DNA of 64,000 bases from Variovorax paradoxus EPS (GTDB lineage: Bacteria > Pseudomonadota > Gammaproteobacteria > Burkholderiales > Burkholderiaceae_C). The stretch lies in contig NC_014931.1 of the NCBI RefSeq assembly GCF_000184745.1, positions 4,278,001 through 4,342,000 of the forward strand, given 5' to 3'. Of the stretch, positions 18,390 through 25,860 are shown one piece after another. The first letter of the stretch is position 1; every line of letters starts with the position of its first letter. Position numbers and translations under genes: made by a program. The notes beneath the pieces are model-generated. The model searched no databases and was not told the DNA's origin. It saw only the letters and a list, made by a program, of their open reading frames with translations.

Positions 18390-18445
18390 GTTCGGGCTGA
18401 GCTTGTCGAAGCCTCGCGCGGCGCTTCGACAAGCTCAGCGTGAAC
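18390..18445. repeat. REP-like 56-bp palindromic element, copy 2
   Basis: Perfect 16-bp arms, CTGAGCTTGTCGAAGC (18397-18412) and GCTTCGACAAGCTCAG (18423-18438), with a 10-base loop. It is inverted relative to copy 1 at 12129-12184, differing at one base. Lies between the ABC ATPase and the convergent ammonia-lyase gene. Confidence 0.9.
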
Positions 18446-18499
18446 AGCCCCTTCCTTTCGAACGCAGGCCGGGATGAGGAACGCAGCAGGGAATGAGAT

Positions 18500-19456
18500 T
18501 TAAGCGAGCAGCGCCGCGTAGCGCGACAGGTCGACGTTGCCGCCGCTGATCACGATACCCACGCGCTGACCCGCGATCGCCTTGCCTGCCGCAATGGCAC
18601 CCGCGAAGGCAAGGCACCCCGTCGGCTCCACCACCATCTTCATGCGCTCGGCGAAGAAGCGCATCGCCTCGACGAGCTGATCGTCGGTCACCGTGAAGAT
18701 GTCGTTCACATCGCGCTGGATGATCCCGAACGTGTACTGGCCCAGGTGCTGCGTCTGCGCGCCATCGGCGATGGTCTTGGGCGTTTCGATGTGCACGATC
18801 TTCCCCGTGCGAAACGACTGCTGCCCGTCGTTGCCCGCCTCGGGCTCCACGCCGCAGATCTTGCAATCGGGCGACAGCGCACGCGCCGACAGCGCCGAGC
18901 CAGACAGCAGCCCGCCGCCGCCCAGGCACACGAACAGATGGTCGAGCGGCCCCGTCTCCTCGATCAGTTCCTTCACCGCCGTGCCCTGCCCCGAGAGCAC
19001 ATCGGGGTGGTCGTACGGCGGAATCATCGTCATGCCGCGTTCCTGTGCGAGCTTCTTCGTGAGCGCCTCGCGGTCTTCGGTGAAGCGGTCGTACAGCACC
19101 ACTTCGGCACCGTAGCCCTGCGTGGCCGCGACCTTGGCGGCCGGCGCGTCCTTGGGCATCACGATCACGGCGGGCATCGACAGGAGCCGCGCCGACAGCG
19201 CGATGGCCTGCGCGTGGTTGCCCGACGAGAAGGCGATGACGCCGCCCTTGCGCTGCTCGGCATCGAATTTGGAAAGCGCGTTGAACGCACCGCGGAACTT
19301 GAACGCGCCCATGCGCTGGAAGTTCTCGCACTTGAAGAAGAACTGCGCGCCCCAGCGCTCATTGGCGGTGGTCGATTGCAGCACCGGCGTGCGGTGGGCA
19401 TGGCCTTCGAGCCGCGCGGCCGCGGCGGTGACGTCGTCGTAGGTAGGGAGTTGCAT
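18500..19456 (-). CDS. PLP-dependent threonine/serine dehydratase (threo-3-hydroxyaspartate ammonia-lyase-like)
   Basis: A 318-residue fold-type II PLP enzyme. Seen: NFQRMGAFKFRGAFNAL with the Schiff-base Lys (about residue 53), SSGNHAQAIAL, CLGGGGLLSG phosphate-binding glycine loop, and MVVEPTGCLAF near the C-terminus. Single catalytic domain without the ACT-like regulatory domain of biosynthetic IlvA, so it is probably catabolic. The family includes serine/threonine dehydratases, serine racemases and hydroxyaspartate ammonia-lyases; sequence alone does not decide. Diverges from the GntR operon across 115 bp that contain the 16-bp operator palindrome. Confidence 0.85.
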   Translation of the reverse strand: MQLPTYDDVTAAAARLEGHAHRTPVLQSTTANERWGAQFFFKCENFQRMGAFKFRGAFNALSKFDAEQRKGGVIAFSSGNHAQAIALSARLLSMPAVIVMPKDAPAAKVAATQGYGAEVVLYDRFTEDREALTKKLAQERGMTMIPPYDHPDVLSGQGTAVKELIEETGPLDHLFVCLGGGGLLSGSALSARALSPDCKICGVEPEAGNDGQQSFRTGKIVHIETPKTIADGAQTQHLGQYTFGIIQRDVNDIFTVTDDQLVEAMRFFAERMKMVVEPTGCLAFAGAIAAGKAIAGQRVGIVISGGNVDLSRYAALLA

Positions 19457-19538
19457 GGTTCGAGCTTAGCGGTGGCTTACGTTTTTTTGCAGCCCCCATG
19501 GGTAAAAACCCGGTTGGTGCGACGGCACAGAAGTTCGT

Positions 19539-19554
19539 ACTCTGTATACAGAGT
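19539..19554. promoter_or_regulatory. 16-bp perfect palindrome, probable GntR/FCD operator
   Basis: ACTCTGTATACAGAGT, a perfect 8+8 dyad 17 bp before the GntR start and 82 bp before the divergent dehydratase start. FadR/FCD-type GntR regulators commonly bind short dyads with a TGTATACA-like core, so autoregulation and control of both transcripts is likely. The match is seen; the protein assignment is inferred. Confidence 0.75.
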
Positions 19555-19571
19555 TCAAAGAAAGCCACCCC

Positions 19572-20285
19572 ATGCCCGCCCAGCTCGTCAGCATCGAAGT
19601 CGCGCCCGACCTTGTCGACCAGGTCTATCGCGCCCTGCTCGGCGCCATCAGCAGCGGCTCGCTGGCGCCGGGCGAGCGCATCACGCAGGAAGACATCGCG
19701 CAGCGCCTCTCGGTGTCGCGCCAGCCGGTGCTGCAGGCGCTGCGCCTCCTGAAGAAAGACGGCTTCGTGCACGACGCGCCCGGCCGCGGCGTGCTGGTGG
19801 CGCCGCTCGATGCCGAGGGCATGCGCCACATCTACCAGGTGCGCGGCGTGCTCGACGTGCTGGCCGCGCGGCTCGCGGCGCAGCAGCGTTTTCGCATCGA
19901 CCCCAAGCTCATCGAACGCGGCCGGCGCGCCGCGCGCGGGCGCAATGTCGAAGCCATGATCGATGCCGACGTGGCCTTTCACCGCGCGATCTACGACGCC
20001 TCGGGCAACCCGCTGATCGGCCAGAGCGCCGATCCGCACTGGCGGCACCTCCGCCGTGCGATGGGCGCAGTGCTGCAGGCCGAGCCCCAGCGCGAATCGC
20101 TGTGGGACGAGCACGAAGCCATCGCCGACGCCATCGCGGCAGGCAACCCAGACCGCGCCGCGCGCCTGAGCGAAGAGCACGTCGCGCAGGCCAGCGAGGC
20201 ACTGGCCCGTCGCCTGACGCAACAGCAGGCCCGCAACGCAACCGACACCCCCACCCACAAAGCCCACAAAGGAGACAAGGCATGA
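19572..20285 (+). CDS. GntR family transcriptional regulator (FCD domain)
   Basis: A 237-residue repressor-type regulator. N-terminal winged helix: QVYRALLGAISSGSLAPGERITQEDIAQRLSVSRQPVLQALRLLKKDGFV. Residues about 85-215 form the all-helical FCD effector domain with the metal-binding pattern (DADVAFHRAIYDASGNP, the later WDEHEAIADAIAAGNPDRA). First gene of a three-gene operon; its stop overlaps the dioxygenase start (ATGA). The effector is probably the substrate or an intermediate of the encoded pathway. Confidence 0.9.
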   Translation: MPAQLVSIEVAPDLVDQVYRALLGAISSGSLAPGERITQEDIAQRLSVSRQPVLQALRLLKKDGFVHDAPGRGVLVAPLDAEGMRHIYQVRGVLDVLAARLAAQQRFRIDPKLIERGRRAARGRNVEAMIDADVAFHRAIYDASGNPLIGQSADPHWRHLRRAMGAVLQAEPQRESLWDEHEAIADAIAAGNPDRAARLSEEHVAQASEALARRLTQQQARNATDTPTHKAHKGDKA

Positions 20286-21157
20286 AGCTGACCCCCGAGC
20301 AACGCGCGCAGTTCGAGCGCGACGGCTACCTGTTCTTCCCCGGCCATTTCTCGCCCGAAGAGACGAAGACGCTGACCGATGCGGTGCCCGATCTCTACAG
20401 CAAGCGCGAGGCCTTCAACGTGCGCGAGAAAGGCTCCGACGCCGTGCGCACGAACTTCGCCGCGCACCTCATCAGCGAGCCCTTCGCCAGGCTCGCGCGC
20501 CATCCGCGCATGGTCGGCCCGGTGATGGACCTCTTCGAGGAAGAGGTCTACATGCACCAGTTCAAGATCAACGGAAAGATGGCCTTCGAAGGCCAGGTCT
20601 GGCAGTGGCACCAGGACTACGGCACCTGGCTCAACGACGACCTGATGCCCACCGAGCGCGCGATGAACGTGGCGATTTTTCTGGACGACGTGAACGAGCA
20701 CAACGGACCGCTGATGTTCATTCCGGGCAGCCACCGCAAGGGCGTGGTCGATGCGAAGCATGACCTCACGACGACGAGCTATCCGCTCTGGACCGTGGAC
20801 AACGACCTGATCGCGCAACTCGTGGATCGAGCCGGCGGCAAGGAAGGCGGCATCGTCTCGCCCAAGGGCCCGGCCGGTTCGATGATCCTCTTCCACAGCT
20901 GCCTCGTGCATGCCTCGGGCAGCAACCTCTCGCCCTTCAACCGCGTGGCGGTGTACCTGAGCCTGTGCGCCGTCAGCAACCACATCCGTCGCCACAAGCG
21001 CCCCGAGTACATCGCGCATCGCGACTTCACGCCCATCGAGATGCTGCCCGACGACTGCCTGCTGAAGACCTACCCCGTCGATGTGCCCTGGAAGAACGGT
21101 CTGCCCGAGAGCGCCCTGCAGACCTCGCTCGAAGTCCTCGACACCGCGGAGGCCTGA
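20282..21157 (+). CDS. phytanoyl-CoA dioxygenase (PhyH/EctD) family protein
   Basis: A 291-residue Fe(II)/2-oxoglutarate-dependent dioxygenase. N-terminus EQRAQFERDGYLFFPGHFSPEE is typical of PhyH proteins. The iron facial triad is HQD in WQWHQDYGTWL (His and Asp) plus the distal His in FHSCLVHASGSNLS; 2-oxoglutarate is probably bound by the Arg in NRVAVYLSL. It should hydroxylate a small molecule; EctD-like features do not prove ectoine as substrate, and no ectoine genes are present. Coupled to GntR upstream; the dehydrogenase follows after 3 bp. Confidence 0.88.
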   Translation: MKLTPEQRAQFERDGYLFFPGHFSPEETKTLTDAVPDLYSKREAFNVREKGSDAVRTNFAAHLISEPFARLARHPRMVGPVMDLFEEEVYMHQFKINGKMAFEGQVWQWHQDYGTWLNDDLMPTERAMNVAIFLDDVNEHNGPLMFIPGSHRKGVVDAKHDLTTTSYPLWTVDNDLIAQLVDRAGGKEGGIVSPKGPAGSMILFHSCLVHASGSNLSPFNRVAVYLSLCAVSNHIRRHKRPEYIAHRDFTPIEMLPDDCLLKTYPVDVPWKNGLPESALQTSLEVLDTAEA

Positions 21158-21160
21158 CCC

Positions 21161-22522
21161 ATGAGCCTCCACACCCGCCTGCAGCAGCGCGCCGCCGAAG
21201 GCCGACCCATCCGCATCGGCCTGATCGGCGCCGGCAAATTCGGCTCGATGTACCTCGCGCAGATCCCGCGCACGCCCGGCGTGCAGCTCGTCGCGATTGC
21301 CGACCTGTCGCCCGATGCGGCCCGCGTGAACCTTGCGCGCGTCGGCTGGAAGCCCGAACGCACCGCCGCAGGCTCGGTACAGGAAGCCATCAAGACCGGC
21401 AACACCTGGATCACCGACAACTGGCAGGCCGTGACGCGCGAGCCTTCCATCGACATCGTGGTCGAGTGCACCGGCCACCCCATCGCCGCCGTCGATCACT
21501 GCCTCGATGCCTTCGCGCACGGCAAGCACGTGGTCAACGTGACGGTGGAAGCCGACGCCTTCTGCGGCCCGCTGCTCGCGCACAAGGCGCAGCAGGCCGG
21601 CGTGATCTATTCGCTGGCCTTCGGCGACCAGCCGGCGCTCATCTGCGACCTGGTCGACTGGGCCCGCACCTGCGGCTTTCCGGTGGTGGCGGCCGGTCGC
21701 GGCCACAAGTGGCTGCCGCACTTCACCGAATCCACGCCCGAGACGGTGTGGGGCAACTACGGCCTCACGCCCGAGCAGGCGCTGCGCGGCGGGCTCAACC
21801 CGAAGATGTTCAACAGCTTTCTCGATGGCTCCAAGCCCTCCATAGAAAGCTCGGCAGTGGCCAACGCCACCGGCCTCGGCGTGCCATCGGACGGTTTGCT
21901 CTACCCGCCCGCGAGCGTGGAAGACATTCCCTTCGTCACCCGCCCGAAGAGCGAAGGCGGCGTGCTGGAGCGCAAGGGCATGGTCGAGGTGATCTCCTCG
22001 CTCGAAGCCGACGGCAGAAAGATTCCCTACGACATCCGCATGGGCGTGTGGGTCACGGTCGAGGCCGAGACCGACTACATCAAGAACTGCTTCGAGGAAT
22101 ACAACGCCCACACCGACCCGAGCGGGCGCTACTTCACGCTCTACAAGCGCTGGCACCTCATCGGCCTGGAGGTCGGCATGTCGGTCGCGAGCGTGGCGCT
22201 GCGCGGCGAAGCGACCGGCGTGGCCACCTGCTGGAACGCCGACGTGGTCGCCACCGCCAAGCGCGACCTCGCCGCGGGCGAGATGCTCGACGGCGAAGGC
22301 GGCTACACCGTCTGGGGCAAGCTGCTGCCGGCCGAGCGGTCGCTGCGACTGGGCGGCCTGCCGCTCGGGCTGGCCCACAACGTCAAGCTCGTGCGGCCGG
22401 TGAAAAAGGGCCAGAGCCTGAGCTGGGCCGACGTGGCGATCGACACCTCGACCGCCGCCTACAAGCTGCGCAGCGAGATGGAAAGCATGTTCTCGGCGGC
22501 TGTCCAGACCCGGGCAGCCTAA
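21161..22522 (+). CDS. NAD(P)-dependent oxidoreductase with C-terminal SAF domain (homoserine dehydrogenase-like)
   Basis: A 453-residue protein. Residues 17-150 are a Rossmann domain (IRIGLIGAGKFGSMYL, VAIADLSPD, DIVVECTGHPIAAVDHCLDAFAHGKHVVNVTVE). The middle is a homoserine dehydrogenase-like catalytic region, and the last 90 residues (KRDLAAGEMLDGEGG...LRLGGLPLGLAHNVKLVRPVKKGQSLSWADV) look like a SAF domain. It probably oxidises an alcohol produced by the dioxygenase, but neither substrate nor product can be named. Last gene of the GntR operon; annotated in many genomes only by domain. Confidence 0.84.
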   Translation: MSLHTRLQQRAAEGRPIRIGLIGAGKFGSMYLAQIPRTPGVQLVAIADLSPDAARVNLARVGWKPERTAAGSVQEAIKTGNTWITDNWQAVTREPSIDIVVECTGHPIAAVDHCLDAFAHGKHVVNVTVEADAFCGPLLAHKAQQAGVIYSLAFGDQPALICDLVDWARTCGFPVVAAGRGHKWLPHFTESTPETVWGNYGLTPEQALRGGLNPKMFNSFLDGSKPSIESSAVANATGLGVPSDGLLYPPASVEDIPFVTRPKSEGGVLERKGMVEVISSLEADGRKIPYDIRMGVWVTVEAETDYIKNCFEEYNAHTDPSGRYFTLYKRWHLIGLEVGMSVASVALRGEATGVATCWNADVVATAKRDLAAGEMLDGEGGYTVWGKLLPAERSLRLGGLPLGLAHNVKLVRPVKKGQSLSWADVAIDTSTAAYKLRSEMESMFSAAVQTRAA

Positions 22523-22596
22523 AGGCGTACCAGCCGAAAGAAGTAGGTAGCGCAACCGTTGCGCCAAACGAATTTCGCGTAAAAAATAATCTGCAC

Positions 22597-22615
22597 GACA
22601 CGGAGCTTCCGTGTC
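22597..22615. promoter_or_regulatory. perfect inverted repeat overlapping the ECF-type promoter
   Basis: Arms GACACGGA and TCCGTGTC separated by GCT. Not followed by a T-run, so it is not a normal terminator. Its right arm overlaps the TGTCGA -35 element at 22612-22617, so it could be an operator. Confidence 0.6.
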
Positions 22616-22638
22616 GAAATGATCGGCGGCGGGCCGTC
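22612..22638 (+). promoter_or_regulatory. candidate ECF42-type promoter
   Basis: TGTCGA at 22612-22617 and CGTC at 22635-22638, 17 bases apart, 52-78 bases before the DGPF gene start. Described ECF42 promoters have TGTCGA at -35 and CGA/TC at -10 (recalled from the ECF42 literature). This fits autoregulation by the sigma factor two genes downstream. A weaker sigma-70-like alternative is TTGCGC at 22559 with AAAAAT at 22582. Confidence 0.62.
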
Positions 22639-22689
22639 ATTGTGGTGAGCGCTCTTGCTCAGCAAGCTTTTCCTTCACGGAGAGACACC

Positions 22690-23052
22690 ATGCAGTACAT
22701 GTTGATGTTCTATCAGCCCGCGGCCGAATTCGAACAGCGCGACGACGCCTCGTCCCAGGCCTATCGGTCCAGCTGGGTCGCGTATGCCGACGCGGTGCGC
22801 CAGTCGGGCGTCGCGCTCGGCGGCCACGGCCTCTTCCCGCCCATGACCGGCACCACCCTGCGCGTGCGCGGCGACAAGCGCCAGGTGCAGGACGGCCCTT
22901 TTGCCGACACCAAGGAGCAGCTCGGCGGCTACTTCGTGGTCGACGTGCCCGACCTCGATACCGCGCTCGAATGGGCCGCGCGCGCGCCCTGCGCCAGCAG
23001 CGGGGGCGTGGAGGTACGGCCGGTCTTCACGGCCACGGCAGCCACATCGTGA
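22690..23052 (+). CDS. YCII-related (DGPF domain) protein
   Basis: A 120-residue single-domain protein. N-terminus MQYMLMFYQPAAEF and the diagnostic QVQDGPFADTKEQLGGYFVVDVPDLDTALEWAARAP place it in the DGPF/YCII family. Such proteins are the hallmark partner of ECF42 sigma factors; their biochemical role is unresolved. A GGAGAGA leader supports ATG 22690. The stop overlaps the sigma factor's GTG start (GTGA), so the pair is translationally coupled. Confidence 0.9.
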   Translation: MQYMLMFYQPAAEFEQRDDASSQAYRSSWVAYADAVRQSGVALGGHGLFPPMTGTTLRVRGDKRQVQDGPFADTKEQLGGYFVVDVPDLDTALEWAARAPCASSGGVEVRPVFTATAATS

Positions 23053-24281
23053 ACGACCCGGCGGCTCATCAGGCCGCCGAGAAGGCGGCGCGCGAGTCGT
23101 ACGGCCGGCTGCTGGCGATCTTGTCGGCGCGCACGCACGACATCGCCGCCTCCGAAGACGCGCTCGCCGACGCGTTCGCGCGCGCGCTCGAACGCTGGCC
23201 GGCCGACGGCATTCCGGACCAACCCGATGCGTGGCTCCTGAGCGTGGCGCGGCACCGCAAGCTCGACGCCTGGCGCCATTCGCGCGTGCAGGACCAGGCC
23301 ACCCAGACCCTGCTGCTCCTGGCCGGCGAGATGGACGAGGCCAGCGCCGAAGGCACCGCCGTGCCCGACGAGCGGCTGCGCCTGCTCTTCGTCTGCGCGC
23401 ACCCGGCTATCGACGTCGCGGCCCGCGCGCCGCTGATGCTGCAGACCGTGCTCGGCCTGGATGCGGCGCGCATGGCCGGCGCCTTTCTCACCGCGCCCTC
23501 CACGCTCGGCCAGCGGCTGGTGCGGGCCAAGGCGCGCATCCGTGCGGCGGGCATTCCCTTCGAATACCCGGAAGCGCGCGACCTGCCGCAGCGCCTGCAG
23601 GACGTGCTCGACGGCATCTACGCCGCCTACGGCACCGGCTGGGACGACGTCGATGGCGCCGATGCGCTGCCGCGCGGCCTCACGTCCGAAGCCATCGACC
23701 TGGGCCGCATCCTCTTCCACCTGATGCCCGACGAACCCGAACCGCTTGGCCTTCGCGCGCTGATGCTCTTCTGCGAAAGCCGCGCCGCCGCCCGGCGCAG
23801 CGAGACCGGGGCGTATGTGCCGCTCGACCAGCAGGACACCTTGCGCTGGGACCCGGACCTGCTCGCGGAAGCCGAGCGGTGCCTGCGGCTGGCATCGGAG
23901 ATGAAGTCCCTCGGGGCGTACCAGTTGGAGGCGGCCATCCAGTCGGCCCATTGCGAACGGCGCGTGGGCGCGCCGGTGGCTCCCGAGGTGCTGGTGTCGC
24001 TGTACGAAGGCCTGCTGGCGCTGCGGCCCAGCATCGGCGCGCAGGTCAGCCGCGCCTGCGCGCTTGCGAATGCGCGCGGGCCAGAGATCGGGTTGCGGGC
24101 GCTGGAGGCGATTCCTGCGGACGAGGTGGCGAGCTACCAACCGTTCTGGGCGGCGCGTGCGCATCTGCTCGCGGCCGGTGGCGCGCGTGCAGCGGCGCGG
24201 CAGGCTTATGACCGCGCAATCGGGTTGAGTGCGAATGCGGCGGTGCGGGCGTATCTCAATGCGATGTCGCAGCGGCTTTGA
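23049..24281 (+). CDS. ECF sigma factor, ECF42 group (with C-terminal TPR-like extension)
   Basis: A 410-residue RNA polymerase sigma factor. Region 2 is at residues about 15-80 (YGRLLAILSARTHDIAASEDALADAFARALERWP...PDAWLLSVARHRKLDAWRH). Region 4 is at about 120-180 (LMLQTVLGLDAARMAGAFLTAPSTLGQRLVRAKARIRAAGI). The remaining 230 residues are helical, TPR-like and Ala/Leu-rich, the ECF42-specific extension thought to replace an anti-sigma factor. GTG 23049 overlaps the DGPF stop. No anti-sigma gene is adjacent. Confidence 0.9.
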   Translation: MNDPAAHQAAEKAARESYGRLLAILSARTHDIAASEDALADAFARALERWPADGIPDQPDAWLLSVARHRKLDAWRHSRVQDQATQTLLLLAGEMDEASAEGTAVPDERLRLLFVCAHPAIDVAARAPLMLQTVLGLDAARMAGAFLTAPSTLGQRLVRAKARIRAAGIPFEYPEARDLPQRLQDVLDGIYAAYGTGWDDVDGADALPRGLTSEAIDLGRILFHLMPDEPEPLGLRALMLFCESRAAARRSETGAYVPLDQQDTLRWDPDLLAEAERCLRLASEMKSLGAYQLEAAIQSAHCERRVGAPVAPEVLVSLYEGLLALRPSIGAQVSRACALANARGPEIGLRALEAIPADEVASYQPFWAARAHLLAAGGARAAARQAYDRAIGLSANAAVRAYLNAMSQRL

Positions 24282-24296
24282 GTAGCGCGTCTCTTC

Positions 24297-25775
24297 TTAT
24301 TCCTGCTGCGGCACGGCGACCGCCTCGCCCACCCGCCGCCCCTCGAGCTGGCTGCCCCCTTGCGCCAGCGTCACCCCCACCACTGCATTGCCATCACCGC
24401 GCTGGAACACGATCTGCGCGCCGATGGTGGCCACCGCGAAACGGTCAGTCCCCGTCGGCACGAGCGCGTTGTACCCGCGCCCCGTCTCCCGCACCAGCAA
24501 CCGCCCATTGCGCACCGTGAAGCCCAGCGCCTTCGTCTTGCTGATGCGGTACTCGCCCTTGTAGTCCTCCAGCCGCTTCGGATCGACCGGCACTTCGGTC
24601 GTCGACACCGGATAGCGGCTCTTGCCGATGGCCAGCATCACCGGCTGCAGCGGCGCGCGCGCGTTGCTGCTGAGCACGATGAGCGCTTCGCCGGTGTCCG
24701 GCGCGATCAGCCACAGCGTGCGATAGCCCTCGGTGAGGCCCGCGTGCCAATAAGTGCGGCGCCCGCCCTCGGGGCCGCGCACCATCACCGCATAGCCGAT
24801 CTCGGCGCCCTCATAGTGCGCGAGCGGCGTGAGCATGCGTGCGGCGGCCGGGCCCAGCGGGCCGCTGGCGCCGGCGAGGACGGCTCGGCTGAAGGTCATC
24901 ATGTCGGCCGCCGTCGAGCGCAGCGCGCTGGCCGGTGCGTAGGCCACCATGTCCAGCAGCGGCTGGCGGCGGTCGCCGGCGAAGGCCGGAGCCATGCGCG
25001 AAGCCTTGTCGCCGAGCGGGATCACGGTGTCGTTCATGCCCAGCGGCTCGGTGATGCGCGCGCGCACCAGCTCGCCCCACGAGGTGTTGTAGCGCTCGGC
25101 CAGCAACTGCCCGAGCAGCGCCATGCCGAAGTTGCTGTACGCGGCTTCGCACGGCGCCGCCGGCGCGGTGAGCTTGATGCGCGAGAGCGCGGCCCAGAAC
25201 ATCGGCCTGTCGAAAGTGCGCAGCTGCTCGGCCAGCGGTGCACCGCCCTTCACGCCGTCGGCCATCACGGGCATGCAGCCCGTGTGCGTGACGAGCTGCT
25301 TCAGCGTCACCGCGGCCGCCGCGGGCGGCACGCCCTGAACTTTGCCCGCGAGCACCTTGCCCACGGTGTCGTCGAGCTTGAGGTCGCCGCGCTCCACCGC
25401 CTGCGCCAGCAGGAGGCCGGTGAAGACCTTGGTGACCGAGCCGATCTCGAACATCGGCTGCTCGGCGCTGTTGGGCTCGATGGGGCGCGAGGGCGAGAGC
25501 GGCTCGGGGTTGTAGGCCGCGCCGTACGAGGCCTTGCCGTTGCGCAGCAGACCGACGACAAGCGTTCCGCGCTCGGCACCGAGCGCGGCCTTGGCCAGCA
25601 CCGCCGGGTCGCTCGCCAAGGACAGCGGCGGCGGCAACTGCTGTGGCGGCTGCGGCGGCTGGAGCTGCGCGGCCGCGCTGCCGGCCAGCAGCGGGGCAAG
25701 AAGCCAGGCCGCGAACCAGCGGCGGCGCATCACCGGGAACATGTCTGTGGACAAGGCTGGGGGCAGGAGCCGCAT
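24297..25775 (-). CDS. serine hydrolase (beta-lactamase class C family), exported
   Basis: A 492-residue penicillin-binding-protein-fold hydrolase. A signal peptide lies within the first 37 residues (RRRWFAAWLLAPLLAGSAAAQ), then a Gln/Pro-rich linker. Active-site motifs: SVTK (Ser-x-x-Lys), YSNF (Tyr-x-Asn), and HAGLTEG (His-x-Gly replacing Lys-Thr-Gly). Such motifs occur in class C beta-lactamases, esterases and peptidases; true AmpC activity is not implied. GAGGAATTCGACG before ATG 25775 is a good leader. The gene is convergent with the ECF sigma gene 15 bp away. Confidence 0.87.
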   Translation of the reverse strand: MRLLPPALSTDMFPVMRRRWFAAWLLAPLLAGSAAAQLQPPQPPQQLPPPLSLASDPAVLAKAALGAERGTLVVGLLRNGKASYGAAYNPEPLSPSRPIEPNSAEQPMFEIGSVTKVFTGLLLAQAVERGDLKLDDTVGKVLAGKVQGVPPAAAAVTLKQLVTHTGCMPVMADGVKGGAPLAEQLRTFDRPMFWAALSRIKLTAPAAPCEAAYSNFGMALLGQLLAERYNTSWGELVRARITEPLGMNDTVIPLGDKASRMAPAFAGDRRQPLLDMVAYAPASALRSTAADMMTFSRAVLAGASGPLGPAAARMLTPLAHYEGAEIGYAVMVRGPEGGRRTYWHAGLTEGYRTLWLIAPDTGEALIVLSSNARAPLQPVMLAIGKSRYPVSTTEVPVDPKRLEDYKGEYRISKTKALGFTVRNGRLLVRETGRGYNALVPTGTDRFAVATIGAQIVFQRGDGNAVVGVTLAQGGSQLEGRRVGEAVAVPQQE

Positions 25776-25860
25776 CGTCGAATTCCTCGGGGCGTCATCG
25801 AAAGAGGCGCCATCGTGCCACGTCGATGTAACAAAGGCGTCCCGCGGCCACAATCGCTGA

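Noticed and set aside
17577..18443. Frame ending in a six-residue Arg-Ser-Cys-Lys-Pro-Val repeat protein
   Set aside because: The repeat is the noncoding 18-bp array after the ABC ATPase stop; the rest of the frame is a shadow of that gene.
20282..21157. Ectoine hydroxylase assignment for the PhyH-family gene
   Set aside because: The iron site is shared by the whole PhyH family and no ectoine synthesis genes are nearby; the specific name is not supported.
24297..25775. True AmpC beta-lactamase
   Set aside because: Only the general SxxK, YxN and HxG motifs are seen, and the 492-residue length with a C-terminal extension fits the wider esterase/peptidase class better.
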